From: Mesorhizobium waimense
Lineage (GTDB): Bacteria; Pseudomonadota; Alphaproteobacteria; Rhizobiales; Rhizobiaceae
Direction: 5' to 3'
Assembly (NCBI RefSeq): GCF_003601975.1
Contig: NZ_QZWZ01000008.1
Location: 1 to 64,000 of the forward strand
Length of the DNA: 64,000 nucleotides
The first letter of the stretch is position 1; each line of letters starts with the position of its first letter. The notes under the pieces are model-generated. The model did not search any database and was not told where the DNA came from. It saw nothing but the letters and a program-made list of their open reading frames with translations. This document shows, piece after piece, positions 10,764 to 20,897 of this stretch. The translations under genes and the position numbers were made by a program.

Positions 10764-12488
10764 TTGGCTCTTGCTGCCGGCAGCACGACGCGTCTTTGGA
10801 CGCTTGTCGCGAGGGAGTTCTGGCGCAAGACGCGCCGGCGCCTGCGTGCCGGGCCGATCTATCGCTGGCGCTATTCCGGCCGCACGCCCGAACGCGTCCT
10901 GATCGCGCCGCCGGATCTCAGGCTCGCCGATCCGCAGATCGCGCTCGAGATCTACTACGGCCGCTATCCGCTGTCGGGGCACATGGTCGAAACCGGCGGC
11001 AAGTCGCCGTTCCAGATCGCCGTGCCCAATCGCGGCTGGCAAAAGACGCTGCACGGTTTTCGCTGGCTGCGCCACATGCGCGCCGCCGGCACCGAGCTTG
11101 CCGCCGCCAACGCCCGCGCCCTGGTTTCCGACTGGATCGCCATACACGGCAACCAGATTTCGGGCATCGCCTGGGAACCCGGCACGACGGCCAAGCGGGT
11201 CATTGCCTGGCTGCAGCATTCGTCAGTGGTGCTGCAAGGTGCGGAATTTCCCTTCTATCGCGCCTTCCTGAAATCGCTTGCCATGCAGATACGCTATCTC
11301 CGATCGATGGCGCGCGAAATGCCTGACGGCAAGGACAGGCTGCGCGCCCGCATCGCGCTCGCCTTCGCCGCTTTGTCGCTGCCGGCACCGGCCTCGGCGC
11401 TGCGCAGTGCCACCCGCAACCTGGCAGAAGAGCTCGATCGTCAGATCCTTCCCGACGGCGGCCATATTTCGCGCAACCCGATGACGGTGCTGGAGCTTCT
11501 TGCCGACCTCCTGCCGCTGCGCCAGACCTATGCCAACCAGGCCGAGACACCACCGCCGGCGCTGATGGGCGCCATCGACCGCATGCTGCCGGCGCTGCGC
11601 TTCTTTCGCCACCAGGACGGCAGCCTCGCCCGCTTCAACGGCATGGGCGCCACCATCCACGACCGCATCGCCACCATCCTGCGCCATGACGACACCGTCG
11701 GCGCGCCGCTGCTGCATGCGCCGCATTCGGGCTATGAGCGCCTGTCGATGGGCGGCGTGACCGTCATCGCCGACACCGGCCTGCCGCCGCCCATCGATGT
11801 TTCCAACGCGGCGCACGCCGGCTGCCTTGCCTTCGAACTTTCCTCCGGCCGCCAGCATTACATCGTCAATGCCGGCATAGACACTTACGGCGCCGCCGAA
11901 TTCCGCCCGCTTGCCCGCGCCACGGCCGCGCACTCGACCGCCACCATCAACGATACCTCGTCGGCGCGCTTCAGCCATTCGCTGCGCGTCAACGATCTGC
12001 TGGGCTCGCCGCTGATCGGCGGTCCACAGCAGGCGCCCTGCAAGCGCACCGACCAGAAAGGCAGCCAGGGTTTCATCGCCCGCCATGACGGCTATGCCGC
12101 GCGCTTCGGCTTCCTGCACGAGCGTGAGCTGACGCTGGCAACCAACGGCAATGTGCTGACCGGCAGGGACCGCTTTCTACGTCCCGGAAGTGCTGCGATC
12201 CGCAACAACGTCCGCGACTTTGTCACTGTGCGCTTCCACATCCATCCGGATGTGGAGCTGCTGCAGGACGAGCATGACCGGCTGGTGCTGACCGGCGACC
12301 AGACCGACACCTGGGTGTTCACCTGCAAGGAGGTCGTGCCGGAGGTCGAGGAATCGATCTATTTCGCCGGCCTCGGCGGGCCGCGCCGCAGCCGCCAGAT
12401 CGTGCTGGCCTTCAAGGCCTCCGAGATAGCGGAGGTTCACTGGCAGCTGACCCGGACCGGTATCGCCGGCTATCCCGAAAACAACTAG
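10764..12488 (+). CDS. Heparinase II/III-like family protein
   Basis: A protein of about 574 residues. The N-terminal two thirds form an alpha-helical region and the C-terminus (from about residue 320) resembles the heparinase II/III beta-domain, with SGYERLSMGGVTVIADTG, AHAGCLAFELSSG and ARATAAHSTATINDTSSA. Family members cleave or bind acidic polysaccharides. No signal peptide is visible, so its location is unclear. The only usable in-frame start near the ribosome site (AGGAGGG at 10754-10760) is a TTG at 10764; the nearby ATG at 10744 is out of frame. It sits between rsmB and purH. Substrate unknown. Confidence 0.85.
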   Translation: MALAAGSTTRLWTLVAREFWRKTRRRLRAGPIYRWRYSGRTPERVLIAPPDLRLADPQIALEIYYGRYPLSGHMVETGGKSPFQIAVPNRGWQKTLHGFRWLRHMRAAGTELAAANARALVSDWIAIHGNQISGIAWEPGTTAKRVIAWLQHSSVVLQGAEFPFYRAFLKSLAMQIRYLRSMAREMPDGKDRLRARIALAFAALSLPAPASALRSATRNLAEELDRQILPDGGHISRNPMTVLELLADLLPLRQTYANQAETPPPALMGAIDRMLPALRFFRHQDGSLARFNGMGATIHDRIATILRHDDTVGAPLLHAPHSGYERLSMGGVTVIADTGLPPPIDVSNAAHAGCLAFELSSGRQHYIVNAGIDTYGAAEFRPLARATAAHSTATINDTSSARFSHSLRVNDLLGSPLIGGPQQAPCKRTDQKGSQGFIARHDGYAARFGFLHERELTLATNGNVLTGRDRFLRPGSAAIRNNVRDFVTVRFHIHPDVELLQDEHDRLVLTGDQTDTWVFTCKEVVPEVEESIYFAGLGGPRRSRQIVLAFKASEIAEVHWQLTRTGIAGYPENN

Positions 12489-12489
12489 T

Positions 12490-12592
12490 GCATGTCGCGC
12501 AAAAGTGCGCAGCGGTTTTGCGATAACGACATGCAACGAAACAGGAACTTAAAGCGCGACGCATGAATCCGTTTGGATGCGGCGCGCTTTAA
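12490..12592. repeat. Two adjacent palindromic intergenic repeats
   Basis: First unit: GCATGTCG (12490-12497) against CGACATGC (12527-12534) with inner arms CGCAAAA and TTTTGCG. Second unit: TTAAAGCGCG (12549-12558) against CGCGCTTTAA (12583-12592) with inner CGCAT and ATGCG. This composite is of a type widespread between genes in Rhizobiales. It lies between the heparinase-like gene and purH. Confidence 0.8.
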
Positions 12593-12688
12593 GCGCCTGC
12601 CGTGACGAAGCGCCCGGCTTGATTTCCGGGCCTCATATGCTACGGCCCGATCACGCTTCCCAATCCAGCCGTGAAAGGCCGCCAGCCC

Positions 12689-14305
12689 ATGGCCGTCCCT
12701 GCCAAAAACATTCCAGCACCCGACCTCGTCCCAATCCGTCGTGCACTGCTGTCCGTCTTCGACAAGACCGGTCTCATCGACTTCGCCCGCGCCCTGGCCG
12801 CGGCCGGCGTCGAGCTGGTCTCCACCGGCGGCACCGCGAAAGCGATCGCCGAGGCCGGCATGGCCGTGCGCGACGTCTCCGAGCTGACCGGCTTTCCCGA
12901 GATCATGGACGGTCGCGTCAAGACGCTGCACCCGTCGGTGCATGGCGCTCTGCTCGGCATACGCGACGACGCCGAGCATGCCAGCGCGATGCGTACCCAC
13001 GGCATCGAGCCGATCGACCTCGTCGTCTCCAACCTCTATCCGTTCGAGGAGGTCCGCCGTTCGGGCGCCGGCTATGCTTCGATCGTCGAGAACATCGACA
13101 TTGGCGGCCCGGCGATGATCCGCGCCTCGGCCAAGAACCACGCCTATGTCGCCATCGTCACCGATCCCGGCGACTATGCATCGGTGCTCAACGCGCTGGA
13201 GATGAATATCGGCTCGCTGTCGCTCGATTTCCGCAAGAAGCTGGCGGCCAAGGCCTTTGCACGCACCGCCAGCTACGATGCGGCGATCTCCGGCTGGTTC
13301 GCCGACGCGCTGGAGATCGAGCATCCCGGCTGGCGCGCCTTCGGCGGCCAGTTGGTCGAGGTGATGCGCTACGGCGAGAACCCGCATCAGGGCGCCGGCT
13401 TCTACGTCAATGGCGACAAGCGGCCGGGCGTCGCCACCGCGCGCCAGTTGCAGGGCAAGCAGCTTTCCTACAACAACATCAACGACACCGACGCCGCCTT
13501 CGAGCTGGCCGGCGAGTTCGATCCGGCCCGCTCCGCCGCGATCGCCATCATCAAGCATGCCAACCCATGCGGGGTCGCCGAAGGCGCGTCGCTGAAGGCG
13601 GCCTATGCCAAGGCACTGGCCTGCGACCCGGTCTCGGCCTATGGCGGCATCGTCGCCATGAACCGCATCCTCGACGCCGAGGCGGCGGAAGAGATCGTGA
13701 AAACCTTCACCGAGGTGATCATCGCGCCCGACGCCTCGGAGGAAGCGGTTCGCATCGTCGCCGCAAAAAAGAATCTGCGCCTGCTGGTCGCGGGCGGCTT
13801 GCCCGATCCGCGCGCCGCCGGCACCACGGTCAAGTCCGTTGCCGGCGGACTTCTCGTCCAGGGCCGCGACGATGCGGTGGTCGACGACCTCGAACTGAAA
13901 GTCGTGACCAAGCGCGCGCCGACGCCGGCCGAAATGGCCGATCTCAAATTTGCCTTCCGCGTCGCCAAGCACGTCAAGTCGAACGCCATCGTCTATGCCA
14001 GGGACGGCGCCACCGTCGGCATCGGCGCCGGCCAGATGAGCCGCGTCGATTCCTCGCACATCGCCGCCCGCAAGGCGCTCGACGCCGCCGAGGCCGCCGG
14101 GCTGGCGGAGCCGCTAACCAAGGGCTCGGTCGTCGCTTCCGACGCCTTTTTCCCCTTTGCCGATGGGCTTATATCGGCGATCGAAGCCGGCGCCACCGCC
14201 GTCATCCAGCCGGGCGGCTCGATGCGCGACGACGACGTCATCGCCGCCGCCGACGAACATGGCATCGCTATGGTGTTTACCGGCGTGAGGCATTTCAGGC
14301 ATTGA
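12689..14305 (+). CDS. purH: AICAR formyltransferase / IMP cyclohydrolase
   Basis: Bifunctional enzyme for the last two steps of IMP synthesis. The 538-residue length is standard. The N-terminal cyclohydrolase domain has [16 protein letters not shown] and [13 protein letters not shown]. The transformylase domain contains [13 protein letters not shown] and [11 protein letters not shown] with the catalytic Lys-His pair, and the C-terminus reads [23 protein letters not shown] in two parts. The ATG at 12689 gives the usual MAVPAKNIP start and follows AAAGG; a GTG at 12671 is a weaker alternative. Confidence 0.97.
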   Translation: MAVPAKNIPAPDLVPIRRALLSVFDKTGLIDFARALAAAGVELVSTGGTAKAIAEAGMAVRDVSELTGFPEIMDGRVKTLHPSVHGALLGIRDDAEHASAMRTHGIEPIDLVVSNLYPFEEVRRSGAGYASIVENIDIGGPAMIRASAKNHAYVAIVTDPGDYASVLNALEMNIGSLSLDFRKKLAAKAFARTASYDAAISGWFADALEIEHPGWRAFGGQLVEVMRYGENPHQGAGFYVNGDKRPGVATARQLQGKQLSYNNINDTDAAFELAGEFDPARSAAIAIIKHANPCGVAEGASLKAAYAKALACDPVSAYGGIVAMNRILDAEAAEEIVKTFTEVIIAPDASEEAVRIVAAKKNLRLLVAGGLPDPRAAGTTVKSVAGGLLVQGRDDAVVDDLELKVVTKRAPTPAEMADLKFAFRVAKHVKSNAIVYARDGATVGIGAGQMSRVDSSHIAARKALDAAEAAGLAEPLTKGSVVASDAFFPFADGLISAIEAGATAVIQPGGSMRDDDVIAAADEHGIAMVFTGVRHFRH

Positions 14306-14316
14306 GGGTTTCTTGT

Positions 14317-14496
14317 CCTTCTCCCCTTGTGGAAGAAGGTGGCCGAGCGAAGCTCGGTCGGATGAGGGGTGTTCCAGCTTGGCAAAATCCTTCGTCTCAA
14401 GCGGCGCGTAGGCGCAGGATCACCAGCGCCTCATTTCTTCCAGCACCCCTCATCCGTCTCGGCGCTGCGCGCCGATCCACCTTCTCAGAAGGGAAG
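14317..14496. repeat. Palindromic intergenic repeat, copy 1
   Basis: About 180 bases with long imperfect inverted ends: GAAGGTGGCCGAGCGAAGC near the left end and GATCCACCTTC near the right, plus inner GGATGAGGGGTG and CACCCCTCATCC. The reverse complement of this element closely matches 40530-40685, so both are copies of one repeat family in opposite orientation. It lies between purH and the convergent MFS gene. Confidence 0.85.
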
Positions 14497-14498
14497 AA

Positions 14499-15875
14499 CT
14501 ATTCCACTGGCTGGTCGGCCGGATATGGCGTCCTGATCAATATCGCCATGCCAACGCCCAAGAACAGCACGATCGCCGCCATGCCGAGCCGCGATGAACC
14601 GCTGGCCAAGGTGATCGTTGCCACCATGAAGGGTGCGGCAAAACTGGTCGCCCGTCCGGCCAGCGCATAGATGCCGAAATAGCGGCCTGATTCGGCGGCG
14701 GTGACGCTGCGGGCCATATAGGAGCGCGACGAGGCCTGCACAGGACCGAAGGCAAGCCCGATCAGCAGGCCGTAGAAAATATAGGCCTTTTCAGCGGGCG
14801 TGCCGAACAATCCGCCGCTATCGGTTTCCGGCATCATCCAGGCACCGAACAGTGTGTAGCCCGGCCCGGTCGAGACGATGCCGATCGTGGCGATGCTAAG
14901 CAGGACGAGCGAGATAAGCACGATCGTCTTGGAGCCAAGCGCCTTATCGAGACGCGCCGCAACCAGGCAACCGACGATGGCGACGACATTGAGGATGATG
15001 CCGAACATGCCGATCTCGGTGATCGACCAATGGAACATTGCCGCGGCAAACGTGCCGCCCAGTGCCAGCAGCGCGTTGACGCCGTCCTGATAGATCATGC
15101 GGGCAATGAGGAACCGGAAGATGCCGCTGCGCTGGCGCACTTCGGCGAGCGTCGACTTCAGTTCCGACAGGCCCTCGCGCACCGCCGGCCCGATCGCGAT
15201 GCCCCTGATGGCGTCCGGTGTGAAGAAGAACATCGGCAGGATGAACAGGAAATACCAGCCGGCCGACAGCGGCCCGGTGGCGCGCGCATCCTCGCCAAGC
15301 TTGGGATCGAGCCCGAAGATGGGATCAAGGCCGACGATGGTCTTGCCGGTCTCCGGCGAACCGGCCATGCAGGCGACGACGAAGATCAGCGCGATCATGC
15401 CGCCGAGATAGCCAAGGCCCCAAGCCATGTTCGAGATGCGGCCGATCTCGCTCTTCGGCACCAGGCGCGGCATCATGGAATCGTTGAAGACCGTCGAGAA
15501 CTCCGCCGCGACGGAGGCGATCGAAAACAACGCCACGATCAGGAAAAGGTTCGAACCGGGCACTGCGAACCAAAGCAGGGCGAGACTGGTGATCTTGATC
15601 GCGGCGAAGAAGGCGATCCACGGCTTGCGCGGCCCGGTCTGGTCGGCGATCGAGCCGAGGATTGGCGACAGCACGGCGATAACCAGACCCGCCGCGGCTA
15701 TGCCGTAACCCCAGGCCGCCTGACCCGTCTCCGGATCGCTGGCCATGCGCGAGACGAAGTAAGGCCCGAAGATGAAGGTGGTGACGACGGTGAAGAACGG
15801 CTGCGCCGCCCAGTCGAACAGCATCCATCCCCAGATGCCGCGCCCTGACGCCCGCTGCACTGCTACCTCGGTCAT
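14499..15875 (-). CDS. MFS transporter of the Atg22-like/UMF1 group
   Basis: A 458-residue integral membrane protein with about 12 hydrophobic segments. The N-terminus GWMLFDWAAQPFFTVVTTFIFGPYF and the following SPILGSIADQTGPRKPW loop are typical of the Atg22/UMF1 branch of the major facilitator superfamily. Substrate unknown; fungal relatives export amino acids from the vacuole. The ATG at 15875 is preceded by GGGAGGGGAC. A hairpin at 15891-15914 sits just upstream, between this gene and gdhB. Confidence 0.85.
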   Translation of the reverse strand: MTEVAVQRASGRGIWGWMLFDWAAQPFFTVVTTFIFGPYFVSRMASDPETGQAAWGYGIAAAGLVIAVLSPILGSIADQTGPRKPWIAFFAAIKITSLALLWFAVPGSNLFLIVALFSIASVAAEFSTVFNDSMMPRLVPKSEIGRISNMAWGLGYLGGMIALIFVVACMAGSPETGKTIVGLDPIFGLDPKLGEDARATGPLSAGWYFLFILPMFFFTPDAIRGIAIGPAVREGLSELKSTLAEVRQRSGIFRFLIARMIYQDGVNALLALGGTFAAAMFHWSITEIGMFGIILNVVAIVGCLVAARLDKALGSKTIVLISLVLLSIATIGIVSTGPGYTLFGAWMMPETDSGGLFGTPAEKAYIFYGLLIGLAFGPVQASSRSYMARSVTAAESGRYFGIYALAGRATSFAAPFMVATITLASGSSRLGMAAIVLFLGVGMAILIRTPYPADQPVE

Positions 15876-15890
15876 GTCCCCTCCCGCAGA

Positions 15891-15914
15891 ACGGCGCCCA
15901 AAGCAGGGCGCCGT
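15891..15914 (-). terminator. Hairpin between gdhB and the MFS gene
   Basis: Perfect arms ACGGCGCCC (15891-15899) and GGGCGCCGT (15906-15914) with a 6-base loop. There is no clear U-run, so it may be a gdhB terminator or a 5' leader structure of the MFS transcript. Confidence 0.45.
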
Positions 15915-15960
15915 GTAGCTCTATAGCGTAGTTCCTGCCAGCAATCTCGCCCGATCTGGC

Positions 15961-18900
15961 TCACATCCCCGTCAGATCGCTCATCAGCCCCGAGGCCACC
16001 GACAGCCGCGATACGGTGATGTCGCCGCCCTCGGTCAGCGTCTGCAGCCGCTCACGGATGCGCCCGACGCGCTCGCCGCCGACCTCCAGCCAGGCCACCA
16101 CCGGGTCGGCCGCCTTGGCGTGGCCGGTAAGTGCGGCCACGGCGATGCCGCGCCTGGCCGCGCCGATCGTGTCGGTGGCGCGGGACAGAGCCAGTTGGTC
16201 GTAGTAGTCCGAAGGCGTGATCGAGCGTGCCGCATCCTCGACGCGCGGAATGCGGAAGGCGTCGCTGACGGCGAAGAAGGCCTTGGCGGCGGCGACGATA
16301 TCGGCATTGGCCGTCCTGGCCGTCAGCGCGATGTCGGGGATGAGTTCCGCCACATCGGTCAGCGCCAGCTGCGCGGCGAGCTTTTCCGGCGCGCCGGCCT
16401 TGAACAAGCCATGCCGCCTCTCCTCGATCCGCTCGCGCGAGAAGGCCGGCAGCAGCGAGGCGAGTTTCGGCTCCAGTGCCTTGCGTGCCTCCTGCAGCTC
16501 GGCAATCCGCTGGCCAAGCGTCGACGTGCCGGCATCGTTTTTGAGATACCAGCCGCTTGTCACGAAAATAAGCCGGCTAATTGCCTGGTAAAGATCGAGC
16601 TGCACCTGCCCGTCGATCTGGCTGTCGAGCGCGTCGATCTCGCGATAGAGCGCCGGCAAGGCAAAGCCGTCCCGCACAACGGCGAAGGTGCGCACCACGT
16701 CGGCGGCGGTGCGGCCGGTGGCTTCCTGCAGCCGGTTGACGAAGGACGGTCCGCCGCGGTTGACCAAGTCGTTGGTCATGACGCGGGTGATGATCTCGCG
16801 GCGCAGCCGGTGGCCATGGATCTCGGAGGCATATTTCTTCGCCATCCGGTCCGGGAAGTAGCCCATCAGATCGCGGTCGAAATGCGCGTCGTCCGGCACG
16901 TCGCTGGCGACGATGTCGGAAAACAGCACGATCTTGGCATAGGCGAGCAGCACGCCGAGCTCGGCCCTTGTCAGCGGCTCGCCGCGCGCCTCGCGCTCGG
17001 CGAGGGCCGCCGGCGACGGCAGCGTCTCGACGGCGCGATCGAGCAGGCCGCGTGCTTCGAGTGCCGACATGAACCGGCTCTGATGCGCGATGTCGGCGAG
17101 CCCGCGCTTGCGCGCCATCGAAAGCGCCAGCGTCTGTTGGTAATTGTTGGACAGCACCAGCGACCCGACCTCATCGGTCATCTCGGCCAGCAATTTGTTG
17201 CGCGCCGGCCTGGTCAGCGATCCCTTGCGCATGGCCGAAGCCAGCGCGATCTTGATGTTGACCTCGACGTCGGAGCAGTTGACGCCCGCCGAATTGTCGA
17301 TGGCGTCGGAATTGCAGCGGCCGCCATTCAGCCCGAACTCGATGCGCGCCCGCTGTGTGACGCCAAGATTGGCGCCCTCGCCGATGACCTTGGCGCGCAC
17401 GTCGAGCGCGGTGATGCGGATTGCATCATTGGCGCGGTCGCCGACATCCGCGTTGGTCTCGGTCGAGGCCCTGAGATAGGTGCCGATGCCGCCGAACCAC
17501 AGAAGATCGACCGGCGCCTTGAGGATGGCGTTCATGATCTCGACCGGCGTCGCCGTGGTCTTGCCGAGGCCGATGGCCGCGGCGGCTGCCGCCGGCAGCG
17601 TGATCGACTTTTGGCTGCGCGAGACGATGATGCCGCCTTCCGACAGCTTGGTCTTGTCGTAGTCCTGCCAGCTCGAGCGCGGCAAAGTGAACATGCGCTG
17701 GCGTTCCGCCATCGAGGCCGCCATGTCCGGATCGGGATCGATGAAGATATCGCGATGATCGAAAGCGGCGATCAGCCTGGTCTGCGGCGACAATAGCATG
17801 CCGTTGCCGAACACGTCGCCCGACATGTCGCCGACGCCGACGACGGTGAAGGGCGATGACTGGATATCGCGATTCATCTCGCGGAAATGCCGCTTCACCG
17901 CTTCCCAGCCGCCCTTGGCGGTGATGCCCATCTTCTTGTGGTCGTAGCCGGCCGAGCCGCCGCTGGCGAAGGCATCGTCGAGCCAGAAGCCGTGCTTCTC
18001 GCTGATCGCATTGGCGGTGTCGGAGAAGGTCGCCGTGCCCTTGTCGGCGGCGACGACAAAATAGGGGTCGTCCTGGTCGCGCCGGATCACGCCGGCCGGC
18101 GGAATGACCTCGTCGATGCCGATATTGTCGGTGATCGACAACAGGCTGGAGACGTAGTTCTTGTAGGCCGAGGTGCCGGCTTCGAAGATGGCGTCGCGCC
18201 CGGCGCTCATCGGCAGCTTCTTCGGATAGAAGCCGCCCTTGGCGCCGACCGGCACGATCACTGCGTTCTTGACCTGCTGCGCCTTGACCAGGCCGAGCAC
18301 CTCGGTGCGGTAGTCCTGGGCGCGGTCCGACCAGCGCAGACCGCCGCGCGCCACCGGACCGAAGCGCAGATGCACGCCTTCGACCTCGGCGCCGTAGACG
18401 AAAATCTCGCGCCACGGCCGCGGCGCCGGCAATCCATCGACCGCCTGCGAGTCGAGCTTGATCGCCAGCGACTGACCTTTCGCTTTCGTATCGGCAACGA
18501 AATGATTGGTGCGCAGCGAGGCTTCGATCAGATTGAGGTAGCGGCGGATGATGGTGTCGTCATCGATGTTGGGCACCTCTTCCAGCGCATCCCGGATCTT
18601 GGCCTTGAGGTGCTTGGCCGCCACCACGCCTTCCGTCTCGGCCGTCGGCCCGAGGCGGGCGACGAACAGCGCATGCAGGCCGCGCGCTATATCCGGATAG
18701 CGGTTCAGCGCGGCGGCGATGAAATCCTGGCTCTGCGGGATGCCGGCCTGCTGCAGATAGCGGCCATAGGCGCGCAGGATGGTAACTTCGCCTGACCATA
18801 GGCCTGCGGTCTGTGCCAGGCCGTTATAGCCGTCATTATCGATGTCGCCGCGCCAGACCGACAGGAAGGCATCCTCGAACAGCGCGCCGCCATCGCCGAG

Positions 18901-20760
18901 GTCGATCGGCTTGCCGTAGCTGTTCTCCAGCTCCATGTCGTGGATGAAGACCTTGTCGGCCGCTTCCTCGCCGACCTCGAAGGTGCGCTCGCTGATGACG
19001 CGGAAGCCGATGTTTTCCAGCACCGGCACCCGCCTGGACAGCGCCACCGGGCTGCCGTGATGATAGATCTTCAGCGCCGCCTGCTGCGGCTTCTGGTCGG
19101 CATGCCGGTAATAGTCGATGGCGATCGGATTGGCGGCACTGATTTTGCCGATGCGCCCGGCATCGGCCAGCGCCACCGCCGGCGAGAAACTATCCCTATA
19201 GCTTTCCGAAAAGCGCGCAGCGATGGCCGTCATCGCAGCATCCGCGCCGGTTTCGGCCGCAGTTTCGCGCAGCGCGTCGTCCCAAGTGCGCACGATGTCG
19301 CGGATCGCCGCTTCGATCGTCGCCTGCTCGACCTTCGGCGTCTTGCCGCCGGAGCGGCCGATGATGAAATGCACGCGCGCCAGCCCGCCTTCCGGGAAGG
19401 CCGGGTAATAGGCCGACAGCCGGCCTTCGAACACGGTCTTCAGATAGGCGCCGACCTTCTCGCGCACGACGCTGTCGTAGCGGTCGCGCGGCACGAAGAC
19501 GAGGATCGAGACGAAACGGTCGAACTGGTCGGCACGCACCAGCGCCCTGACGCGCGGCCGTTCGATCAGCCCGAGGATGGCCTCCGCATGCTTCCTGAGG
19601 ATCGGTATCGGCACCTGGAACAGCTCGTCGCGCGGATAGCTTTCCAGCACGTTGATCAGCGCCTTGCCGGAGTGATCACCGGGATTGAAGCCGGATTTGG
19701 TGATCACGGTCTCGGCCTTCGACCTGAGATAGGGGATCTTCATCACCGAGCGCGTGTAGGCGGTCGAGGTGAACAGGCCGACGATGCGCAGTTCGCCCGA
19801 AAGCGTGCCCTTGGCGGTGTAGGTCTTGACGCCGATGTAATCGAGATAGATGCGCCGATGCACGGAAGATTTGGCGTTGGCCTTGGTGACTATCAGCGGT
19901 TCCGGCCCATGCAGGAAGGCGCGGATCTCGGGCGTCGTCGTCACCGCTTCGGTGCCGCGCCTCAAAACCAGCACGTCCGGATCGGACAAGATGCCGAGGC
20001 CGGGCTTCTCGGCGCGCTCCAGCGTGCCGCTCTTCTCGCCGCCGGTGTATTTGAACTCGCGCATGCCGAGGAAGGTGAAATTGTCGTCGCGCAGCCATTC
20101 GAGGAAGGCGATCGCCTCGGTGACATGCGCCTTGTCGAGCGGCACCGGCGCGTAGCGGAACTCCGAGATCGCCTGGTCGAGGCGGGCCAGCATCGGCTTC
20201 CAGTCGGTGACCGCGGCGCGCACCTGGCCGAGCAGCTTCCTCAGCCGTCCGGCCAGAGCCTCGGCCTGGTCGGCGGACAGGCGGCCGATATGGACGTGGA
20301 CGACGCTCAGCCGGTCATGGCTGAGATCGCCCTTGGCAAAGCCGCCGTCGCCGAGGATTTCATCGACGCCGCTCTTGCCGTGCCTGACGACGACGACCGG
20401 ATGGGTGACCAGCAGCGGCTCGCCGGCGCCCTCGGTGATCTCGCCGAGAATGGAATCGAACAGGAACGGCATGTTGTCGTTGACGACGGTGATCACCGTC
20501 ATCGGCCGGCCCTGGCGCACGACACCCGACTCGACGTCTATGGCAACGACGCATTCGCCCTTCCTGTGTCTGGCGACGGCACGGCCGGCCAGATCGGCGG
20601 CGCGTTCGAGATCGGCGGGATCATAGGCGGCGACGTCTTCGGCCGGTGCCCGGGCAAGCAGGTAATCGGCGAGCTTGCCGGCTTTTTCGCCGCCCTTTGC
20701 GGTGTCTTTCTTTGCCGGACTCGCCTTTTTCGACTGGCTTGCTGTTTTGAGGCTGGCCAT
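15961..20760 (-). CDS. gdhB: NAD-specific glutamate dehydrogenase, large type
   Basis: A 1,599-residue enzyme that oxidatively deaminates glutamate to 2-oxoglutarate with NAD. Its length matches the GDH-180 class of Proteobacteria and Actinobacteria. It has a long N-terminal regulatory region with ACT-like segments (about 1-700), the catalytic core with VHLRFGPVARGGLRWSDR, a lysine in GAKGGFYPKKLP and VVAADKGTATFSDTAN near the middle, then the NAD-binding segment containing GVGDMSGDVFGNGML and a long helical C-terminus. It is divergent from the AhpD-like gene across a 137-base region containing a small palindrome. Confidence 0.95.
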   Translation of the reverse strand: MASLKTASQSKKASPAKKDTAKGGEKAGKLADYLLARAPAEDVAAYDPADLERAADLAGRAVARHRKGECVVAIDVESGVVRQGRPMTVITVVNDNMPFLFDSILGEITEGAGEPLLVTHPVVVVRHGKSGVDEILGDGGFAKGDLSHDRLSVVHVHIGRLSADQAEALAGRLRKLLGQVRAAVTDWKPMLARLDQAISEFRYAPVPLDKAHVTEAIAFLEWLRDDNFTFLGMREFKYTGGEKSGTLERAEKPGLGILSDPDVLVLRRGTEAVTTTPEIRAFLHGPEPLIVTKANAKSSVHRRIYLDYIGVKTYTAKGTLSGELRIVGLFTSTAYTRSVMKIPYLRSKAETVITKSGFNPGDHSGKALINVLESYPRDELFQVPIPILRKHAEAILGLIERPRVRALVRADQFDRFVSILVFVPRDRYDSVVREKVGAYLKTVFEGRLSAYYPAFPEGGLARVHFIIGRSGGKTPKVEQATIEAAIRDIVRTWDDALRETAAETGADAAMTAIAARFSESYRDSFSPAVALADAGRIGKISAANPIAIDYYRHADQKPQQAALKIYHHGSPVALSRRVPVLENIGFRVISERTFEVGEEAADKVFIHDMELENSYGKPIDLGDGGALFEDAFLSVWRGDIDNDGYNGLAQTAGLWSGEVTILRAYGRYLQQAGIPQSQDFIAAALNRYPDIARGLHALFVARLGPTAETEGVVAAKHLKAKIRDALEEVPNIDDDTIIRRYLNLIEASLRTNHFVADTKAKGQSLAIKLDSQAVDGLPAPRPWREIFVYGAEVEGVHLRFGPVARGGLRWSDRAQDYRTEVLGLVKAQQVKNAVIVPVGAKGGFYPKKLPMSAGRDAIFEAGTSAYKNYVSSLLSITDNIGIDEVIPPAGVIRRDQDDPYFVVAADKGTATFSDTANAISEKHGFWLDDAFASGGSAGYDHKKMGITAKGGWEAVKRHFREMNRDIQSSPFTVVGVGDMSGDVFGNGMLLSPQTRLIAAFDHRDIFIDPDPDMAASMAERQRMFTLPRSSWQDYDKTKLSEGGIIVSRSQKSITLPAAAAAAIGLGKTTATPVEIMNAILKAPVDLLWFGGIGTYLRASTETNADVGDRANDAIRITALDVRAKVIGEGANLGVTQRARIEFGLNGGRCNSDAIDNSAGVNCSDVEVNIKIALASAMRKGSLTRPARNKLLAEMTDEVGSLVLSNNYQQTLALSMARKRGLADIAHQSRFMSALEARGLLDRAVETLPSPAALAEREARGEPLTRAELGVLLAYAKIVLFSDIVASDVPDDAHFDRDLMGYFPDRMAKKYASEIHGHRLRREIITRVMTNDLVNRGGPSFVNRLQEATGRTAADVVRTFAVVRDGFALPALYREIDALDSQIDGQVQLDLYQAISRLIFVTSGWYLKNDAGTSTLGQRIAELQEARKALEPKLASLLPAFSRERIEERRHGLFKAGAPEKLAAQLALTDVAELIPDIALTARTANADIVAAAKAFFAVSDAFRIPRVEDAARSITPSDYYDQLALSRATDTIGAARRGIAVAALTGHAKAADPVVAWLEVGGERVGRIRERLQTLTEGGDITVSRLSVASGLMSDLTGM

Positions 20761-20789
20761 GGTGTCAAATCCCTCCCGTCACATGCTTT

Positions 20790-20805
20790 TGCTACTATGG
20801 TAGCA
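20790..20805. promoter_or_regulatory. Palindrome in the gdhB divergent promoter
   Basis: TGCTAC-TATG-GTAGCA, with perfect 6-bp arms, lies 30 bases upstream of the gdhB start and about 95 bases upstream of the divergent AhpD-like gene. It is a candidate operator with no identified regulator. Confidence 0.4.
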
Positions 20806-20897
20806 GATGACCGGTATTTGGCGACAACGGTTTGACGGCTTGCGAAGAAATATCGCAGCGCCAAAACTGGCCCCCGAACGAATGAGGAGGAATGCCG

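Noticed and set aside
16120-20835. Long plus-strand open frames (558 and 631 codons) opposite gdhB
   Set aside because: Both are shadows of the 1,599-residue dehydrogenase, with His/Arg/Gly-rich, non-protein-like composition and no ribosome site.
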